DNA of 64,000 bases. Origin: Paracidovorax avenae (GTDB lineage Bacteria; Pseudomonadota; Gammaproteobacteria; Burkholderiales; Burkholderiaceae_C). The DNA lies in the NCBI RefSeq assembly GCF_040892545.1, contig NZ_CP156079.1, forward strand, positions 3,755,501 through 3,819,500, given 5' to 3'. Position 1 is the stretch's first letter, and each line of letters begins with the position of its first letter. Shown here in pieces: positions 28,944 through 38,495 of this stretch. The translations under genes and the position numbers were made by a program. Below the pieces are notes generated by a model. That model had not been told where the DNA came from. It saw only the letters and a program-made list of their open reading frames with translations, and made no database searches.

Positions 28944-31217
28944 TCACCCCAACAACTCCCGCGCAGCCCCCTCGATCACTCCCATCTGCCGGCACACCAG
29001 CGCCAACTGCGTATGCAAGATGCGCAGCGTTTCCGCCGGGATGTCAGCCACGCCAACATCCCCCCGCAGCGCCATGGCATCCGCTGCCTGCTCCAGCGCG
29101 GCCGCCAGCGCCTGCGCGCGTCCGGCATCCTCCAGCGCTGCGCCTTCCTGCCGGCGCAGCGCGGCCGCGAGCGCCTCCAGCCGCGCCACCGCATGCGCCC
29201 CGGCCTCCTGCGCCAGGTCCGCGGCAGGGCCCGCAGGTCCCGCCCGGTGCGCACCGAGCGCCGAGAGATAGCTCAGCAGGGTGTGCGAAGCCACCAGCAT
29301 GCGCATGCCGGCCAGCGAATGCGATCGCACATGGCGCGGCTCCTGCAGCAGGTGCGAGAGGGTGGTGGAGAACGCCGCATCCGCGTTGTGCGCGTTGCGC
29401 CGCGCGAGCCGGTAGTCCAGGTCGTCGGCCTTGCCGGTGGCGTACTGCGAGAGGATCTCGCGCAGGTAGTGGGCATGCGCGGCCAGGGCCTGGGCGGCCA
29501 CGGCCGCCAGGCGGCGCCCCTGCCAGTCCGGCAGCACCCACAGCATCGCCACCGCGGCGATGGCGCTGCCGATCATCGTGTCCAGCAGGCGCGGCAGGAT
29601 CAGCCCGTGCGCCGCGCCGGTGGCCTGGTTGAAGCACATGAGCACCAGCAGCGTGATGGCAGCCGTGGCCGTGAGGTAGTGCGTGGTGCGGGTGACGAAG
29701 AACAACACCCCCGCCGCCACCGCGAAGAGCGCCTGCAGCGGCAGGCTCGGGAACAGCCGCAGCAGCGCCCAGCCCGCGACCAGGCCGACGGCGGTGCCGG
29801 CGATGCGCTGCGCCACGCGCGCCAGCGTCGCGCCGTACGTTGGCTGGCACACGAACAGCGTGGCCAGTGGAATCCAGTAGCCGTGCACGGGATCGATCAG
29901 CTGCATCACGCCATGGCCTGCCGCCAGCGCCAGGGACAGCCGCGCCGCGTGCCGGAACAGCGGCGAGCCGCGATGCAGCTGCGCCCGCACCCGGCCCCAG
30001 GCATCGGACAGGGAGCGCGGGGAGCGGTCTAGCAGGCTGCTGTCCCCCGCGCGTTCCCCGCCGTCGGGATGGGTCGCGGCGTCGAGCTGCGCGTCCAGCG
30101 TGGCGAGGTTGCGCGCCAGCGCGCGCAGGCTGCGCAGGGGGCGCTGCCATTCCGCCCGGCCCTGGGCCTCCAGGTAGGCGATCGCGTCGCGCAGGTCGGC
30201 CATGGCCCGCGCCACGGCCCCGTCCCGCTCGAAGGGCTGGTGCATCTGCAGCGCATGTGCGATGCGCGCGCACTCCACGCCCTGCAGCTGCAGCACGCGC
30301 TGGCAGCGGTAGAGCACGTCGCTGTGGAACAGCACATCCGCCCACTCGTTGTAGTGGTGGTGCGAGGAGCTCGCGCGCTCGTGGATGTCCTGCGCGATGA
30401 AATAGAGATTCAGGTGCCGCAACATCCGCCCCGTCGGCAGAGCGCTCGCGCCGGCGCCCCAGCGGCTGAAGATGCTTTCCTTCGTGGCATTGAGCGCCGC
30501 CACCAGCCGGCCGTTCGTCTGCGCCAGCGCCAGGCGCCGCCGCTCCACGTCCACGCCGCGCACCGGCTCGAACAGGCTGGCCTTGAGCCGCAGGTAGGCA
30601 CCCAGCTGGTCGTACAGCCCCGCGAGGTTCTGCCGCACCCGCTGGTGCGGGAACGCCGCGCACCACAGCAGCGACAGCAGCGCATACCACGCCGCGCCGG
30701 ACAGCAGCAGCAGCGGCACATGCCAGGGGCCGCCTGCCGGCACATGCCCGGCCACCGTCCCCGGGGATGCGCTGATGGCCGCGTAGAGCGCCAGGATCAC
30801 GGTCGCCGACGCGATCGCCCGGTAGCGCTCGCCGATGGCGCCCAGCATCGTGAAGCCGAAGGTGGAACATGCCAGGCCCGCCACGAACCAGGCCGGATGC
30901 GGCAGCAGCAGCTCCACCGAGAACGCCGCGAGCGCGAAGCACGCGAGCATGACCAGCACCGCGCGCAGGCGCCCGCGCCAGCTGTCGTCGGTCTCCGCCA
31001 GCGCGCTGGCGATGATGCCCAGGAAGAGCGGCGTCACCAGCGCCACCTGGTCGCGCCACCAGCACAGCGCCATCGCGCCGCTCAGCGCGATGAAGACGCG
31101 CAGGCTATAGACGAAGGCGTCCTGCGCCCACAGCCGGCGCAGCCAGCCGGCGCGCCCGCGCTCCGCCGCCTGGCCGGCCGCCGCCGCCATCATGGTCGTC
31201 GTTGTTCTCGGTTCCAT
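28944..31217 (-). CDS. FUSC-family (YccS-like) membrane protein
   Basis: A 757-residue protein with two clusters of hydrophobic helices (about residues 35-190 and 405-535), each followed by a long helical cytoplasmic domain: the FUSC/YccS architecture linked to efflux of aromatic acids and similar compounds. The family's second-repeat motif region is seen at [19 protein letters not shown] and [33 protein letters not shown]. The start ATG 31217 has GAAGG eight bases upstream. The last codons (ELLG stop) lie in the 14-bp inverted repeat that frames foldback copy B. It lies 82 bp downstream of ppc and could be cotranscribed. Confidence 0.9.
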   Translation of the reverse strand: MEPRTTTTMMAAAAGQAAERGRAGWLRRLWAQDAFVYSLRVFIALSGAMALCWWRDQVALVTPLFLGIIASALAETDDSWRGRLRAVLVMLACFALAAFSVELLLPHPAWFVAGLACSTFGFTMLGAIGERYRAIASATVILALYAAISASPGTVAGHVPAGGPWHVPLLLLSGAAWYALLSLLWCAAFPHQRVRQNLAGLYDQLGAYLRLKASLFEPVRGVDVERRRLALAQTNGRLVAALNATKESIFSRWGAGASALPTGRMLRHLNLYFIAQDIHERASSSHHHYNEWADVLFHSDVLYRCQRVLQLQGVECARIAHALQMHQPFERDGAVARAMADLRDAIAYLEAQGRAEWQRPLRSLRALARNLATLDAQLDAATHPDGGERAGDSSLLDRSPRSLSDAWGRVRAQLHRGSPLFRHAARLSLALAAGHGVMQLIDPVHGYWIPLATLFVCQPTYGATLARVAQRIAGTAVGLVAGWALLRLFPSLPLQALFAVAAGVLFFVTRTTHYLTATAAITLLVLMCFNQATGAAHGLILPRLLDTMIGSAIAAVAMLWVLPDWQGRRLAAVAAQALAAHAHYLREILSQYATGKADDLDYRLARRNAHNADAAFSTTLSHLLQEPRHVRSHSLAGMRMLVASHTLLSYLSALGAHRAGPAGPAADLAQEAGAHAVARLEALAAALRRQEGAALEDAGRAQALAAALEQAADAMALRGDVGVADIPAETLRILHTQLALVCRQMGVIEGAARELLG
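28947..28960 (-). repeat. 14-bp inverted repeat, right half, in FUSC gene 3' end
   Basis: CCCCAACAACTCCC on +, the exact reverse complement of 28192-28205. It spans the last codons and the TGA of the FUSC gene. Confidence 0.85.
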
Positions 31218-31299
31218 TCACGCTGCCTTCGCCGCCGGTGTCCATGCGCGGCGCCGCCGCGTGCCGGCATCACCGCGAGCAAGAAGCAGGCCCGCGGCC

Positions 31300-34155
31300 T
31301 CAGCCGGTGTTGCGCAGCCCCGCCGCGATGCCGTTGATGCAGATGTGGATACCGGTCTGCACGCGCTCGCTGCCCTCGCCCGCGCGCCAGCGCCGCACCA
31401 GTTCCACCTGCAGGTGGTGCAGCGGATCGATGTAAGGGAAGCGGTGGCGGATCGAGCGCGCCAGCGCCGTGTTGTGGGCCAGCCGCTGCCGGTCGCCGGT
31501 GATGCGCGCCAGCGCATCCACCGTGCGCTGCCATTCGGCCTCAATGGCGCCGAACACCTTGCGGCGCAGGCGCGCATCCGCCACCAGTTCGCTGTAGCGC
31601 GACGCCAGGGCCAGGTCGCTCTTGGCCAGCACCATGTCCATGTTGGACAGCAGCGTGCGGAAGAACGGCCACTGCCGGTACATCTTCTGCAGCAGCGCCA
31701 TGCGCGCCTTGGGATCCTCGCCCGCGGCCTTCACGAAGGCCTCCACGGCCGATCCGAAACCGTACCAGCCCGGCAGCGTGAGCCGGCACTGGCCCCAGCT
31801 GAACCCCCAGGGAATGGCGCGCAGGTCCTCGATCTTCTGGCTCGGCTTGCGCGAGGCGGGGCGCGATCCGATGTTGAGCTCGGCGATTTCCCGGATCGGC
31901 GTGGAGTTGAAGAAATAGTCGGCGAAGCCCGGCGTCTCGTACACCAGCGCGCGGTAGGCCGCCATGCTCGCCTGCGAGAGTTCGGCCGCGGCCTCGTGGA
32001 AGGCCTTGGTCGCGGGCTTGGTGGGCTGCAGCAGCGTGGCCTCCAGCGTGGCCGCCACCAGCGTCTCCAGGTTGCGCCGGCCGATCTCCGGGTTGGCATA
32101 TTTGGAGGCGATCACCTCGCCCTGCTCGGTCAGGCGGATCTGTCCGCGCACCGTGCCCGGGGGCTGCGCCAGGATGGCCTGGTAGCTCGGGCCGCCGCCT
32201 CGCCCCACCGTGCCGCCGCGCCCGTGGAAAAGCCGCAGGCGGATGCGGTGGCGCGCCTCCAGTGCGTCGAACAGTTCCACCAGGGCGATCTCCGCGCGGT
32301 AGAGCTCCCAGTTGCTGGTGAAGATGCCGCCGTCTTTATTGCTGTCGGAGTAGCCCAGCATGATGTCCTGCTCGGCCCCGCCGCGCTGCACCATGGCCGC
32401 GAAGCCCGTCACCTCGTAGAGCTCGCGCATGATGGGCTGGGCGTTGCGCAGGTCGCCGATGGTCTCGAAGAGCGGCACCACGATCAGGTCGGCGCGCGCA
32501 TCGGCCCCGTCCAGCGTGCCGCGCATCAGGCCCACCTCTTTCTGCAGCAACAGCACTTCCAGCAGGTCGCTCACCGTCTCGGTGTGGCTGATGATGTAGT
32601 GCCGGATGGCCTGGGCGCCGTAGCGGTCGCGCATGCGCCGCGCCGTCTCGAAGATGGCGATCTCGCCGCGCGTGTGCTCCGAATACTCCGCACCCACCAC
32701 GCGCAGCGGACGGGCATCGCACAGCAGGCGCACCAGCAGCGCCTGGCGCGCGTCCTCCGGCAGAGCCGCGTAATCGGCCTCGATCCGCGCCGTGGCCAGC
32801 AGTTCCGCCACCACGCGCTCGTGCTGGTCGGAGCTCTGCCGCAGGTCCACCGTGGCCAGGTGGAAGCCGAACACCTCCACGGCCCGTACCAGCGGATGCA
32901 GCCGCTGCGCCGCCAGCGGCGCCCCGCGGTGCGACCGCAGCGAGGCCTCGATGACGCGCAGGTCCGCGAGGAATTCCGAGGCGTCGCCATACGGGTTCTG
33001 GGGCGCCACGGCATGGCGCGCCGCCTCGCCGCCCGTCAATTCGCGCAGCGTCGCCGCCAGCCGCGCATAGATGCCGGTGAGCGCGCGGCGGTAGGGCTCG
33101 TCCTGCCGGTGCTCGCTGGTGTCGGGCGAGCGCTCGGCGAGCTGCTGCATCTCGGGGGAGACCTGCACCAGACGGGCCGACAGCGACAACTCGCCCCCCA
33201 GGTAATGCACCTCAGTCAGGTAATGGCGCAGGGCCACCTCGGCCTGGCGGCGCAGCGCCAGCTCCAGCGTCTCGGCACTCACGTTGGGGTTGCCGTCGCG
33301 GTCGCCGCCGATCCACTGGCCCATGCGCAGGAAGCTCGCCACCGGCTGGCTGCCCAGCGCCCGCTCCAGGTCCTCGTACAGGCGCGGGATCTCGCGCAGG
33401 AAGGTCGATTCGTAATAGGAAAGCGCGTTCTCGATCTCGTCGGCCACCGTGAGCTTGGTGTAACGCAGCAGCCGGGTCTGCCAGAGCTGCGCGACGCGGG
33501 CGCGCAGCCGCGCCTCGTTGGCCGCCAGCTCGCGCGGCGTGAGCGCATCGCGCGCGGACTTGTAGAACAGCCCCCGCGCCTGGATCTCGTCGCGCTCGGC
33601 CAGCAGTTCGGCGATGTCGCGCTCCGCGTCCAGGATGCTCTTGCGCTGCACCTCCGTGGGGTGCGCGGTCAGCACCGGCGACACGTAGCTGCGCGCCAGC
33701 GTCTGCGCCACGGCGCGCGGCGCGATGCCCGCCCAGCGCAGCCGGGCCAGGGCCACCTCGATGCTGCCTTCCTGCGTGCTGCCGGCCCGCTCGTGCACGG
33801 TGCGGCGGCGGATGTGGTGCCGGTCCTCGGCGAGGTTCGCCAGGTGGCTGAAATACGTGAAGGCGCGGATCACGCTCACCGTCTGGTCACCCGACAGGCC
33901 CTTGAGCAGCTTCTTGAGCGCCTTGTCCGCCTCCTGGTCCGCATCGCGGCGGAATGCCACCGACAACTTGCGCACCTGCTCCACCAGGTCATAGGCGGCT
34001 ACGCCCTCCTGCTCGCGGATCACATCGCCCAGGATGCGCCCGAGCAGGCGGATGTCCTGGATCAGCGGCTGGTCCTTGTCGGCACGTCGTCCGGGCGACG
34101 GGGCGGCCTGCGGCTCGGACACGGGATCGGTCTTGCGGGAAGGCGTCGCATTCAT
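31300..34155 (-). CDS. ppc: Phosphoenolpyruvate carboxylase
   Basis: A 951-residue anaplerotic enzyme forming oxaloacetate from PEP and bicarbonate; length normal for bacterial PEPC. The catalytic His is in [11 protein letters not shown] near residue 165. [10 protein letters not shown], the arginine-glycine loop [14 protein letters not shown], and the C-terminal GLRNTG, which forms part of the inhibitor/active site, are all intact. A 25-residue flexible N-terminus precedes [21 protein letters not shown]. The ATG at 34155 has AGGAGA well placed upstream. Divergent from hemC with 114 bp between starts, containing the palindrome ATGCTAGCAT. Confidence 0.98.
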   Translation of the reverse strand: MNATPSRKTDPVSEPQAAPSPGRRADKDQPLIQDIRLLGRILGDVIREQEGVAAYDLVEQVRKLSVAFRRDADQEADKALKKLLKGLSGDQTVSVIRAFTYFSHLANLAEDRHHIRRRTVHERAGSTQEGSIEVALARLRWAGIAPRAVAQTLARSYVSPVLTAHPTEVQRKSILDAERDIAELLAERDEIQARGLFYKSARDALTPRELAANEARLRARVAQLWQTRLLRYTKLTVADEIENALSYYESTFLREIPRLYEDLERALGSQPVASFLRMGQWIGGDRDGNPNVSAETLELALRRQAEVALRHYLTEVHYLGGELSLSARLVQVSPEMQQLAERSPDTSEHRQDEPYRRALTGIYARLAATLRELTGGEAARHAVAPQNPYGDASEFLADLRVIEASLRSHRGAPLAAQRLHPLVRAVEVFGFHLATVDLRQSSDQHERVVAELLATARIEADYAALPEDARQALLVRLLCDARPLRVVGAEYSEHTRGEIAIFETARRMRDRYGAQAIRHYIISHTETVSDLLEVLLLQKEVGLMRGTLDGADARADLIVVPLFETIGDLRNAQPIMRELYEVTGFAAMVQRGGAEQDIMLGYSDSNKDGGIFTSNWELYRAEIALVELFDALEARHRIRLRLFHGRGGTVGRGGGPSYQAILAQPPGTVRGQIRLTEQGEVIASKYANPEIGRRNLETLVAATLEATLLQPTKPATKAFHEAAAELSQASMAAYRALVYETPGFADYFFNSTPIREIAELNIGSRPASRKPSQKIEDLRAIPWGFSWGQCRLTLPGWYGFGSAVEAFVKAAGEDPKARMALLQKMYRQWPFFRTLLSNMDMVLAKSDLALASRYSELVADARLRRKVFGAIEAEWQRTVDALARITGDRQRLAHNTALARSIRHRFPYIDPLHHLQVELVRRWRAGEGSERVQTGIHICINGIAAGLRNTG

Positions 34156-34269
34156 GCGGAAAAGTCTCCTGGAGGCGCCCCGGCGGAAGGACGGGTGCTG
34201 CGGCGCAGCATGCTAGCATCCCCGCCAGGTCCGCCGAGCCTTCCGCCCGCCCGGCCTGGAACACCCCCG

Positions 34270-35226
34270 ATGCATCCCTCCTCCCCGCCCACGACCTCCG
34301 CCGCCTCCGGCCTTCCCCCCATCGTCATCGCCACGCGTGAAAGCCGCCTCGCGCTGTGGCAGGCCGAGCATGTGCAGGCCCTGCTGCGCGCGCGCGGCCA
34401 CGCCGTCGAACTGCTCGGCATGACCACCCAGGGCGACCAGATCCTCGACCGCACCCTGTCCAAGGTGGGCGGCAAGGGCCTCTTCGTGAAGGAACTGGAA
34501 GTCGCCCTGGAAGAAGGCCGCGCCCACGTCGCCGTGCATTCGCTCAAGGACGTGCCCATGGAGCTGCCCGAAGGCTTCGAGCTGGCCTGCGTGATGGAAC
34601 GCGAGGATCCGCGCGACGCCTTCGTCTCGCCCCGCCATGCCTGCCTCGCCGACCTGCCCGAGGGCGCCGTGGTCGGCACTTCCAGCCTGCGCCGCCAGGT
34701 GCTGTTGCAGGCGCTGCGCCCCGACCTCGTCATCCAGCCGCTGCGCGGCAACCTCGACACCCGCCTGCGCAAGCTCGACGAAGGCCAGTACGACGCCATC
34801 GTGCTGGCGGCCGCGGGCCTCAAGCGCCTGGGGCTGGAAGGCCGCATCCGCGCCCTGTTCGAGCCCGACGACATGCTGCCGGCCGCCGGCCAGGGCGCGC
34901 TGGGCCTGGAGATACGCTCCGAACGCCATGACCTGCTGCAGGCGGTGGCGCCGCTCGCCCACCAGGCCACCTGGCTGTGCGTGGCCGCCGAACGCGCCGT
35001 GAGCCGCGCCCTGGGCGGCAGCTGCTCCGTGCCGCTGGCGGCCCACGGCCGGTGGACGGACGCCGGCACGCTCCGCCTGGACGGTGCCTGGGGCGATCCC
35101 GAGGGCATCCGCCCCCTGGTGCGCGTGCAGATATCCGCGCCGGTCGCCTCCCTGCCCGAAGCCGAAGCGCTCGGCTCCGCCGTCGCGGCGCGGCTGCGCG
35201 CGGACGGCGCGCAGATCCCGGCCTGA
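34270..35226 (+). CDS. hemC: Porphobilinogen deaminase (hydroxymethylbilane synthase)
   Basis: A 318-residue enzyme that polymerises four porphobilinogens into hydroxymethylbilane. The cofactor-attachment Cys is C252 in [12 protein letters not shown]; the catalytic Asp is D94 in [16 protein letters not shown] and [14 protein letters not shown] are the substrate-binding arginine motifs. Residues 1-16 are a Ser/Pro-rich leader before [15 protein letters not shown], where E. coli HemC begins. First gene of hemC-hemD-hemX-hemY. Confidence 0.98.
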   Translation: MHPSSPPTTSAASGLPPIVIATRESRLALWQAEHVQALLRARGHAVELLGMTTQGDQILDRTLSKVGGKGLFVKELEVALEEGRAHVAVHSLKDVPMELPEGFELACVMEREDPRDAFVSPRHACLADLPEGAVVGTSSLRRQVLLQALRPDLVIQPLRGNLDTRLRKLDEGQYDAIVLAAAGLKRLGLEGRIRALFEPDDMLPAAGQGALGLEIRSERHDLLQAVAPLAHQATWLCVAAERAVSRALGGSCSVPLAAHGRWTDAGTLRLDGAWGDPEGIRPLVRVQISAPVASLPEAEALGSAVAARLRADGAQIPA

Positions 35227-35260
35227 CCGCCGCGCCCGCCCACAGAGCCCCATCCACCCC

Positions 35261-36100
35261 GTGCACCGCGCCCCCCCGCCTCCGGCCCCGCGCCGCGCCA
35301 TCGTCACCCGCCCGGAGCGCGACGCCACGCAATGGGTCGTGCACCTGCATGCGCGCGGCATCGACGCCGTGGCCCTGCCCCTCATCGCCATCCGCGGGTG
35401 CGCCCATCCCGAGGCCCGCGCGGCACTGCAGGCAGCCCGCGAGGCGTGGCCCCGCTGGCGCGCGGTCATGTTCGTGAGCAGCAACGCGGCCCACTATTTC
35501 TTCGATCCGCCAGGAACGGGCGCCGCGCTGTTCGCCGGCGATCCGGCCGCGCTGCCGCGGATCTGGGCGCCGGGCCCCGGCACCGCCCAGGCGCTGCGGC
35601 AGGCCGGCGTGCCCGCGGAGTCCATCGACCGGCCCGCGCCCGGCGCCGCGCAGTTCGACTCCGAATCCCTGTGGGCCCAGGTAGCGCCGCAGGTGCGGCA
35701 CGGCGACCGCATCCTCATCGTGCGCGGCGCGCAGGCCGACGGCGACGGCGCGGACACCGTCGCGGGCACGGGCCGCGAATGGCTCGCGCAGCAGATCGCC
35801 GCGGCCGGCGGGCAGGCCGAATTCGTCGCGGCCTACGAACGCGGCGCCCCCGACTTCAGCGCAGAGCAACTGGCCCTCGCCCGCGCCGCGGCCACGGACG
35901 GCTCGCTCTGGCTCTTCAGCAGTTCCGAGGCGGTGGCGCACCTGGATGCAGCGCTGCCCGGACAGGACTGGTCCGGTGCGCGCGCGCTCGCCACCCATCC
36001 CCGCATCGCGCAGGCCGCGCAGGACGCCGGCTTCGGAGCCGTGCGCCAGTGCCGCCCGGCCCTGAACGACGTGGTCGCATCGATAGAATCCCACCCATGA
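35261..36100 (+). CDS. hemD: Uroporphyrinogen-III synthase
   Basis: A 279-residue enzyme that cyclises hydroxymethylbilane with inversion of ring D. The family is poorly conserved; RRAIVTRPERDATQWV at the N-terminus, VMFVSSNAAHYFF, PGPGTAQALRQAGV, ILIVRGAQADG and SLWLFSSSEAVAHL are the recognisable parts. No ATG fits the family start, so GTG 35261 is proposed (confidence in the start is moderate). The stop overlaps the ATG of hemX (ATGA at 36097-36100). Confidence 0.92.
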   Translation: MHRAPPPPAPRRAIVTRPERDATQWVVHLHARGIDAVALPLIAIRGCAHPEARAALQAAREAWPRWRAVMFVSSNAAHYFFDPPGTGAALFAGDPAALPRIWAPGPGTAQALRQAGVPAESIDRPAPGAAQFDSESLWAQVAPQVRHGDRILIVRGAQADGDGADTVAGTGREWLAQQIAAAGGQAEFVAAYERGAPDFSAEQLALARAAATDGSLWLFSSSEAVAHLDAALPGQDWSGARALATHPRIAQAAQDAGFGAVRQCRPALNDVVASIESHP

Positions 36101-37179
36101 GTTCCGAGCCCCACCACGCACCTTCCGCGCCTCCCGCAACGCCGGCGCCCCAGGCTTCCGGCGTGCAGCGCGCCGTGCTGACGCTGCTCGGCGTCGTGGC
36201 CGTCGCCGGCCTCGCGACCAGCGTCATGCTGTGGCAGCGCCTCGGCAGTATCCAGGAACAGCTCGCACGCCAGTCGGCCGATGCGGGCGCGCAGTCCATC
36301 GAGGCCCGCACCCTCGCCAACCAGGCGCTGGACATGGCGCGCGACGTCTCGGCGCGCATCGCGGTGAACGAAACCCGCGTGAGCGAAGTCGCCCTGCAGC
36401 GCAGCCAGCTCGAGGAACTCATGCAGAGCCTCTCGCGTTCGCGCGACGAGAACCTCGTGGTGGACATCGAATCCGCGCTGCGCCTCGCGCAGCAGCAGGC
36501 CCAGCTCACCGGCAGCCTGGAGCCCGTCATGGCCGCGCTCAAGAGCGCCAGCCAGCGCATCGAGCGGGCCGCGCAGCCGCGCCTGGCCCCCGTGGCGCGC
36601 GCCATCGGCCGCGACCTCGACCGCGTGGGCTCGGCACAGGTCACCGACACGGCCGGCCTGCTGGCCCGCCTGGACGACCTCATGCGCCAGGTGGACGAAC
36701 TGCCCCTGCAGAACGCCGTCGCGCAGGCCGCGGCCACGCGGCGCATGAATGCCGCCGCCCGCCCGTCCGAGGGCCCGGCCGCGCCCGGTGCCGACGGCCC
36801 CCTGCCCTGGTGGCAAGCCACGCTGCAGCGCGGCTGGGAAGTCGTGCGCGACGAGGCCCGCCAGCTGCTGCGCGTCACCCGCATCGACCGTCCGGAGGCC
36901 ATCCTCATCGCCCCCGACCAGGCCTTCTTCCTGCGCGAGAACCTCAAGCTCCAGCTGATGAACGCCCGGCTCGCGCTGCTCGCGCGCCAGTACGAATCGG
37001 CACGCGCCGACCTCTCCGCCGCGAACAACGCCCTGGGCCGGTACTTCGATCCCGCATCGCGCCGCACGCAGACGGCCGCCACGGTGCTGCAGCAGGCACA
37101 GGTCCACCTCAAGGGCGCGGCCCTGCCCACGCTGGACGAAACCTTCGCCGCGCTGGCCACCGCCGCCGCCGGCCGCTGA
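36097..37179 (+). CDS. hemX: HemX, membrane-anchored heme-cluster protein
   Basis: A 360-residue protein usually annotated as uroporphyrinogen-III C-methyltransferase, although the proteobacterial HemX lacks a methyltransferase fold and its function is unsettled. A single N-terminal helix (about residues 26-46) is followed by a coiled-coil stretch (RLGSIQEQLARQSADAGAQS onward to ~130) and the conserved C-terminal domain (VTRIDRPEAILIAPDQAFFLRENLKLQL). It is coupled to hemD by ATGA. A TAGAAT box at 36084-36089 lies seven bases before the ATG, possibly giving an internal, leaderless transcript. Confidence 0.93.
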   Translation: MSSEPHHAPSAPPATPAPQASGVQRAVLTLLGVVAVAGLATSVMLWQRLGSIQEQLARQSADAGAQSIEARTLANQALDMARDVSARIAVNETRVSEVALQRSQLEELMQSLSRSRDENLVVDIESALRLAQQQAQLTGSLEPVMAALKSASQRIERAAQPRLAPVARAIGRDLDRVGSAQVTDTAGLLARLDDLMRQVDELPLQNAVAQAAATRRMNAAARPSEGPAAPGADGPLPWWQATLQRGWEVVRDEARQLLRVTRIDRPEAILIAPDQAFFLRENLKLQLMNARLALLARQYESARADLSAANNALGRYFDPASRRTQTAATVLQQAQVHLKGAALPTLDETFAALATAAAGR

Positions 37180-37202
37180 ACCGCGCAGGAGACCACCGAC
37201 CC

Positions 37203-38480
37203 ATGCGCGCAGCACTCTGGTTCCTGGTACTTTTCGGCACGGCCGTGGCGGCCGCCCTGTTCGCGGGCAACAACCAGGGCACCGTGACCCTGTTCTGGCC
37301 ACCCTACCGCGTGGACCTGTCGCTCAACTTCGTGCTGCTGCTGTTCTTCGGCGGCTTCGCGATCCTCTATGCCGCGCTGCGTGCCCTGTCGGCCCTGCTC
37401 GAGCTGCCGGGCCAGGCACGGCGCTGGCGCGTGCAGCAGAAGGAGCGCTCCATGCACGCTGCCCTGCTCGACGCGCTCTCGCAGCTGCTGGCCGGGCGCT
37501 TCCTGCGCTCGCGCAAGGCCGCCATGGCCGCCCTCGCCCAGGAAAACGCCCTGGAAGCCGCCGGAGAAACCGTGCCGCACGGGCGCCAGCTGCGCACGCT
37601 GGCCCACCTCGTCGCCGCCGAAAGCTCCCACGCCCTGCAGGACCGCGCCACCCGCGAGGCCCACCTGCGCAACGCCCTGGACAACATTCCGGCCCGCGCG
37701 CCCGTGAGCGAACTGGAACTGCGCGAAGGCGCCCAGCTGCGCGCCGCCCGCTGGTCGCTCGACGAACGCGACGCGGCCACCGCCCTGGAGCACCTCGCCG
37801 CCCTGCCCCAGGGTGCGGCCCGGCGCACGCTGGCCCTGCGGGCGCGCCTCAAGGCCACGCGCCTCTCGCACCAGACCCAGGAGGCACTGGAGACCGCCCG
37901 CCTGCTCGGCAAGCACCGCGCCTTCTCTCCCGCCGCGGCGCAGAGCATCGTGCGCGGGCTCGCCATCGAACTGCTCAACGGCGCGCACGACCCCGCCCAG
38001 CTGCAGCACACCTGGATGTCGTTCGAGCCGGCAGAGCGCGCCATGCCCGAACTGGCGATCCATGCCGCGCAGCGCCTCACCGAACTCGGTGGCGACCACG
38101 GCCAGGTCCGCACCTGGCTGCTGCCCGCGTGGGAGCGCATGGTGGACGCCGCCAACCCGCTGCCCGACGCCCACGCACTCAAGCTCGTGCGCGTGCTGGA
38201 AAGCAACCTCGACGCGCTCGACGCCGCCTGGCTGGCGCGCATCGAATCCGCCCAGCAGGCCAATCCGCGCGACGCGCGCCTGCAGTACCTGTCCGGCATG
38301 GCCTGCCTGCGCCGCCAGCTCTGGGGCAAGGCCCAGCAGCTGTTCACCCAGGCCGCCCAGCAGCTCGACGAAGGTCCGCTGCGCTGCCGTGCCTGGCGCC
38401 ACCTCGCGGAGCTCGCGGAACAGCGCGGCGACACGGAAGCGGCCGCCACGGCCTGGAAGCACGCCGCGCTGGCCTCCTGA
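37203..38480 (+). CDS. hemY: HemY, heme biosynthesis-associated TPR membrane protein
   Basis: A 425-residue inner-membrane protein with two N-terminal helices (about residues 4-20 and 40-60) and a long helical TPR-like region to the end. The motif NNQGTVTLFWPPYRVDLSLN between the helices and the Trp/Ala-rich pairs later are typical of HemY_N proteins. It is not the protoporphyrinogen oxidase also named HemY. It follows hemX by 23 bp with AGGAGA before the start, completing the hemCDXY cluster of beta- and gammaproteobacteria. Confidence 0.95.
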   Translation: MRAALWFLVLFGTAVAAALFAGNNQGTVTLFWPPYRVDLSLNFVLLLFFGGFAILYAALRALSALLELPGQARRWRVQQKERSMHAALLDALSQLLAGRFLRSRKAAMAALAQENALEAAGETVPHGRQLRTLAHLVAAESSHALQDRATREAHLRNALDNIPARAPVSELELREGAQLRAARWSLDERDAATALEHLAALPQGAARRTLALRARLKATRLSHQTQEALETARLLGKHRAFSPAAAQSIVRGLAIELLNGAHDPAQLQHTWMSFEPAERAMPELAIHAAQRLTELGGDHGQVRTWLLPAWERMVDAANPLPDAHALKLVRVLESNLDALDAAWLARIESAQQANPRDARLQYLSGMACLRRQLWGKAQQLFTQAAQQLDEGPLRCRAWRHLAELAEQRGDTEAAATAWKHAALAS

Positions 38481-38495
38481 GCCGCCTCGCCCTGC

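Noticed and set aside
31192..34269. A very long + strand extension of hemC
   Set aside because: It runs antisense through ppc; HemC similarity begins only after ATG 34270.
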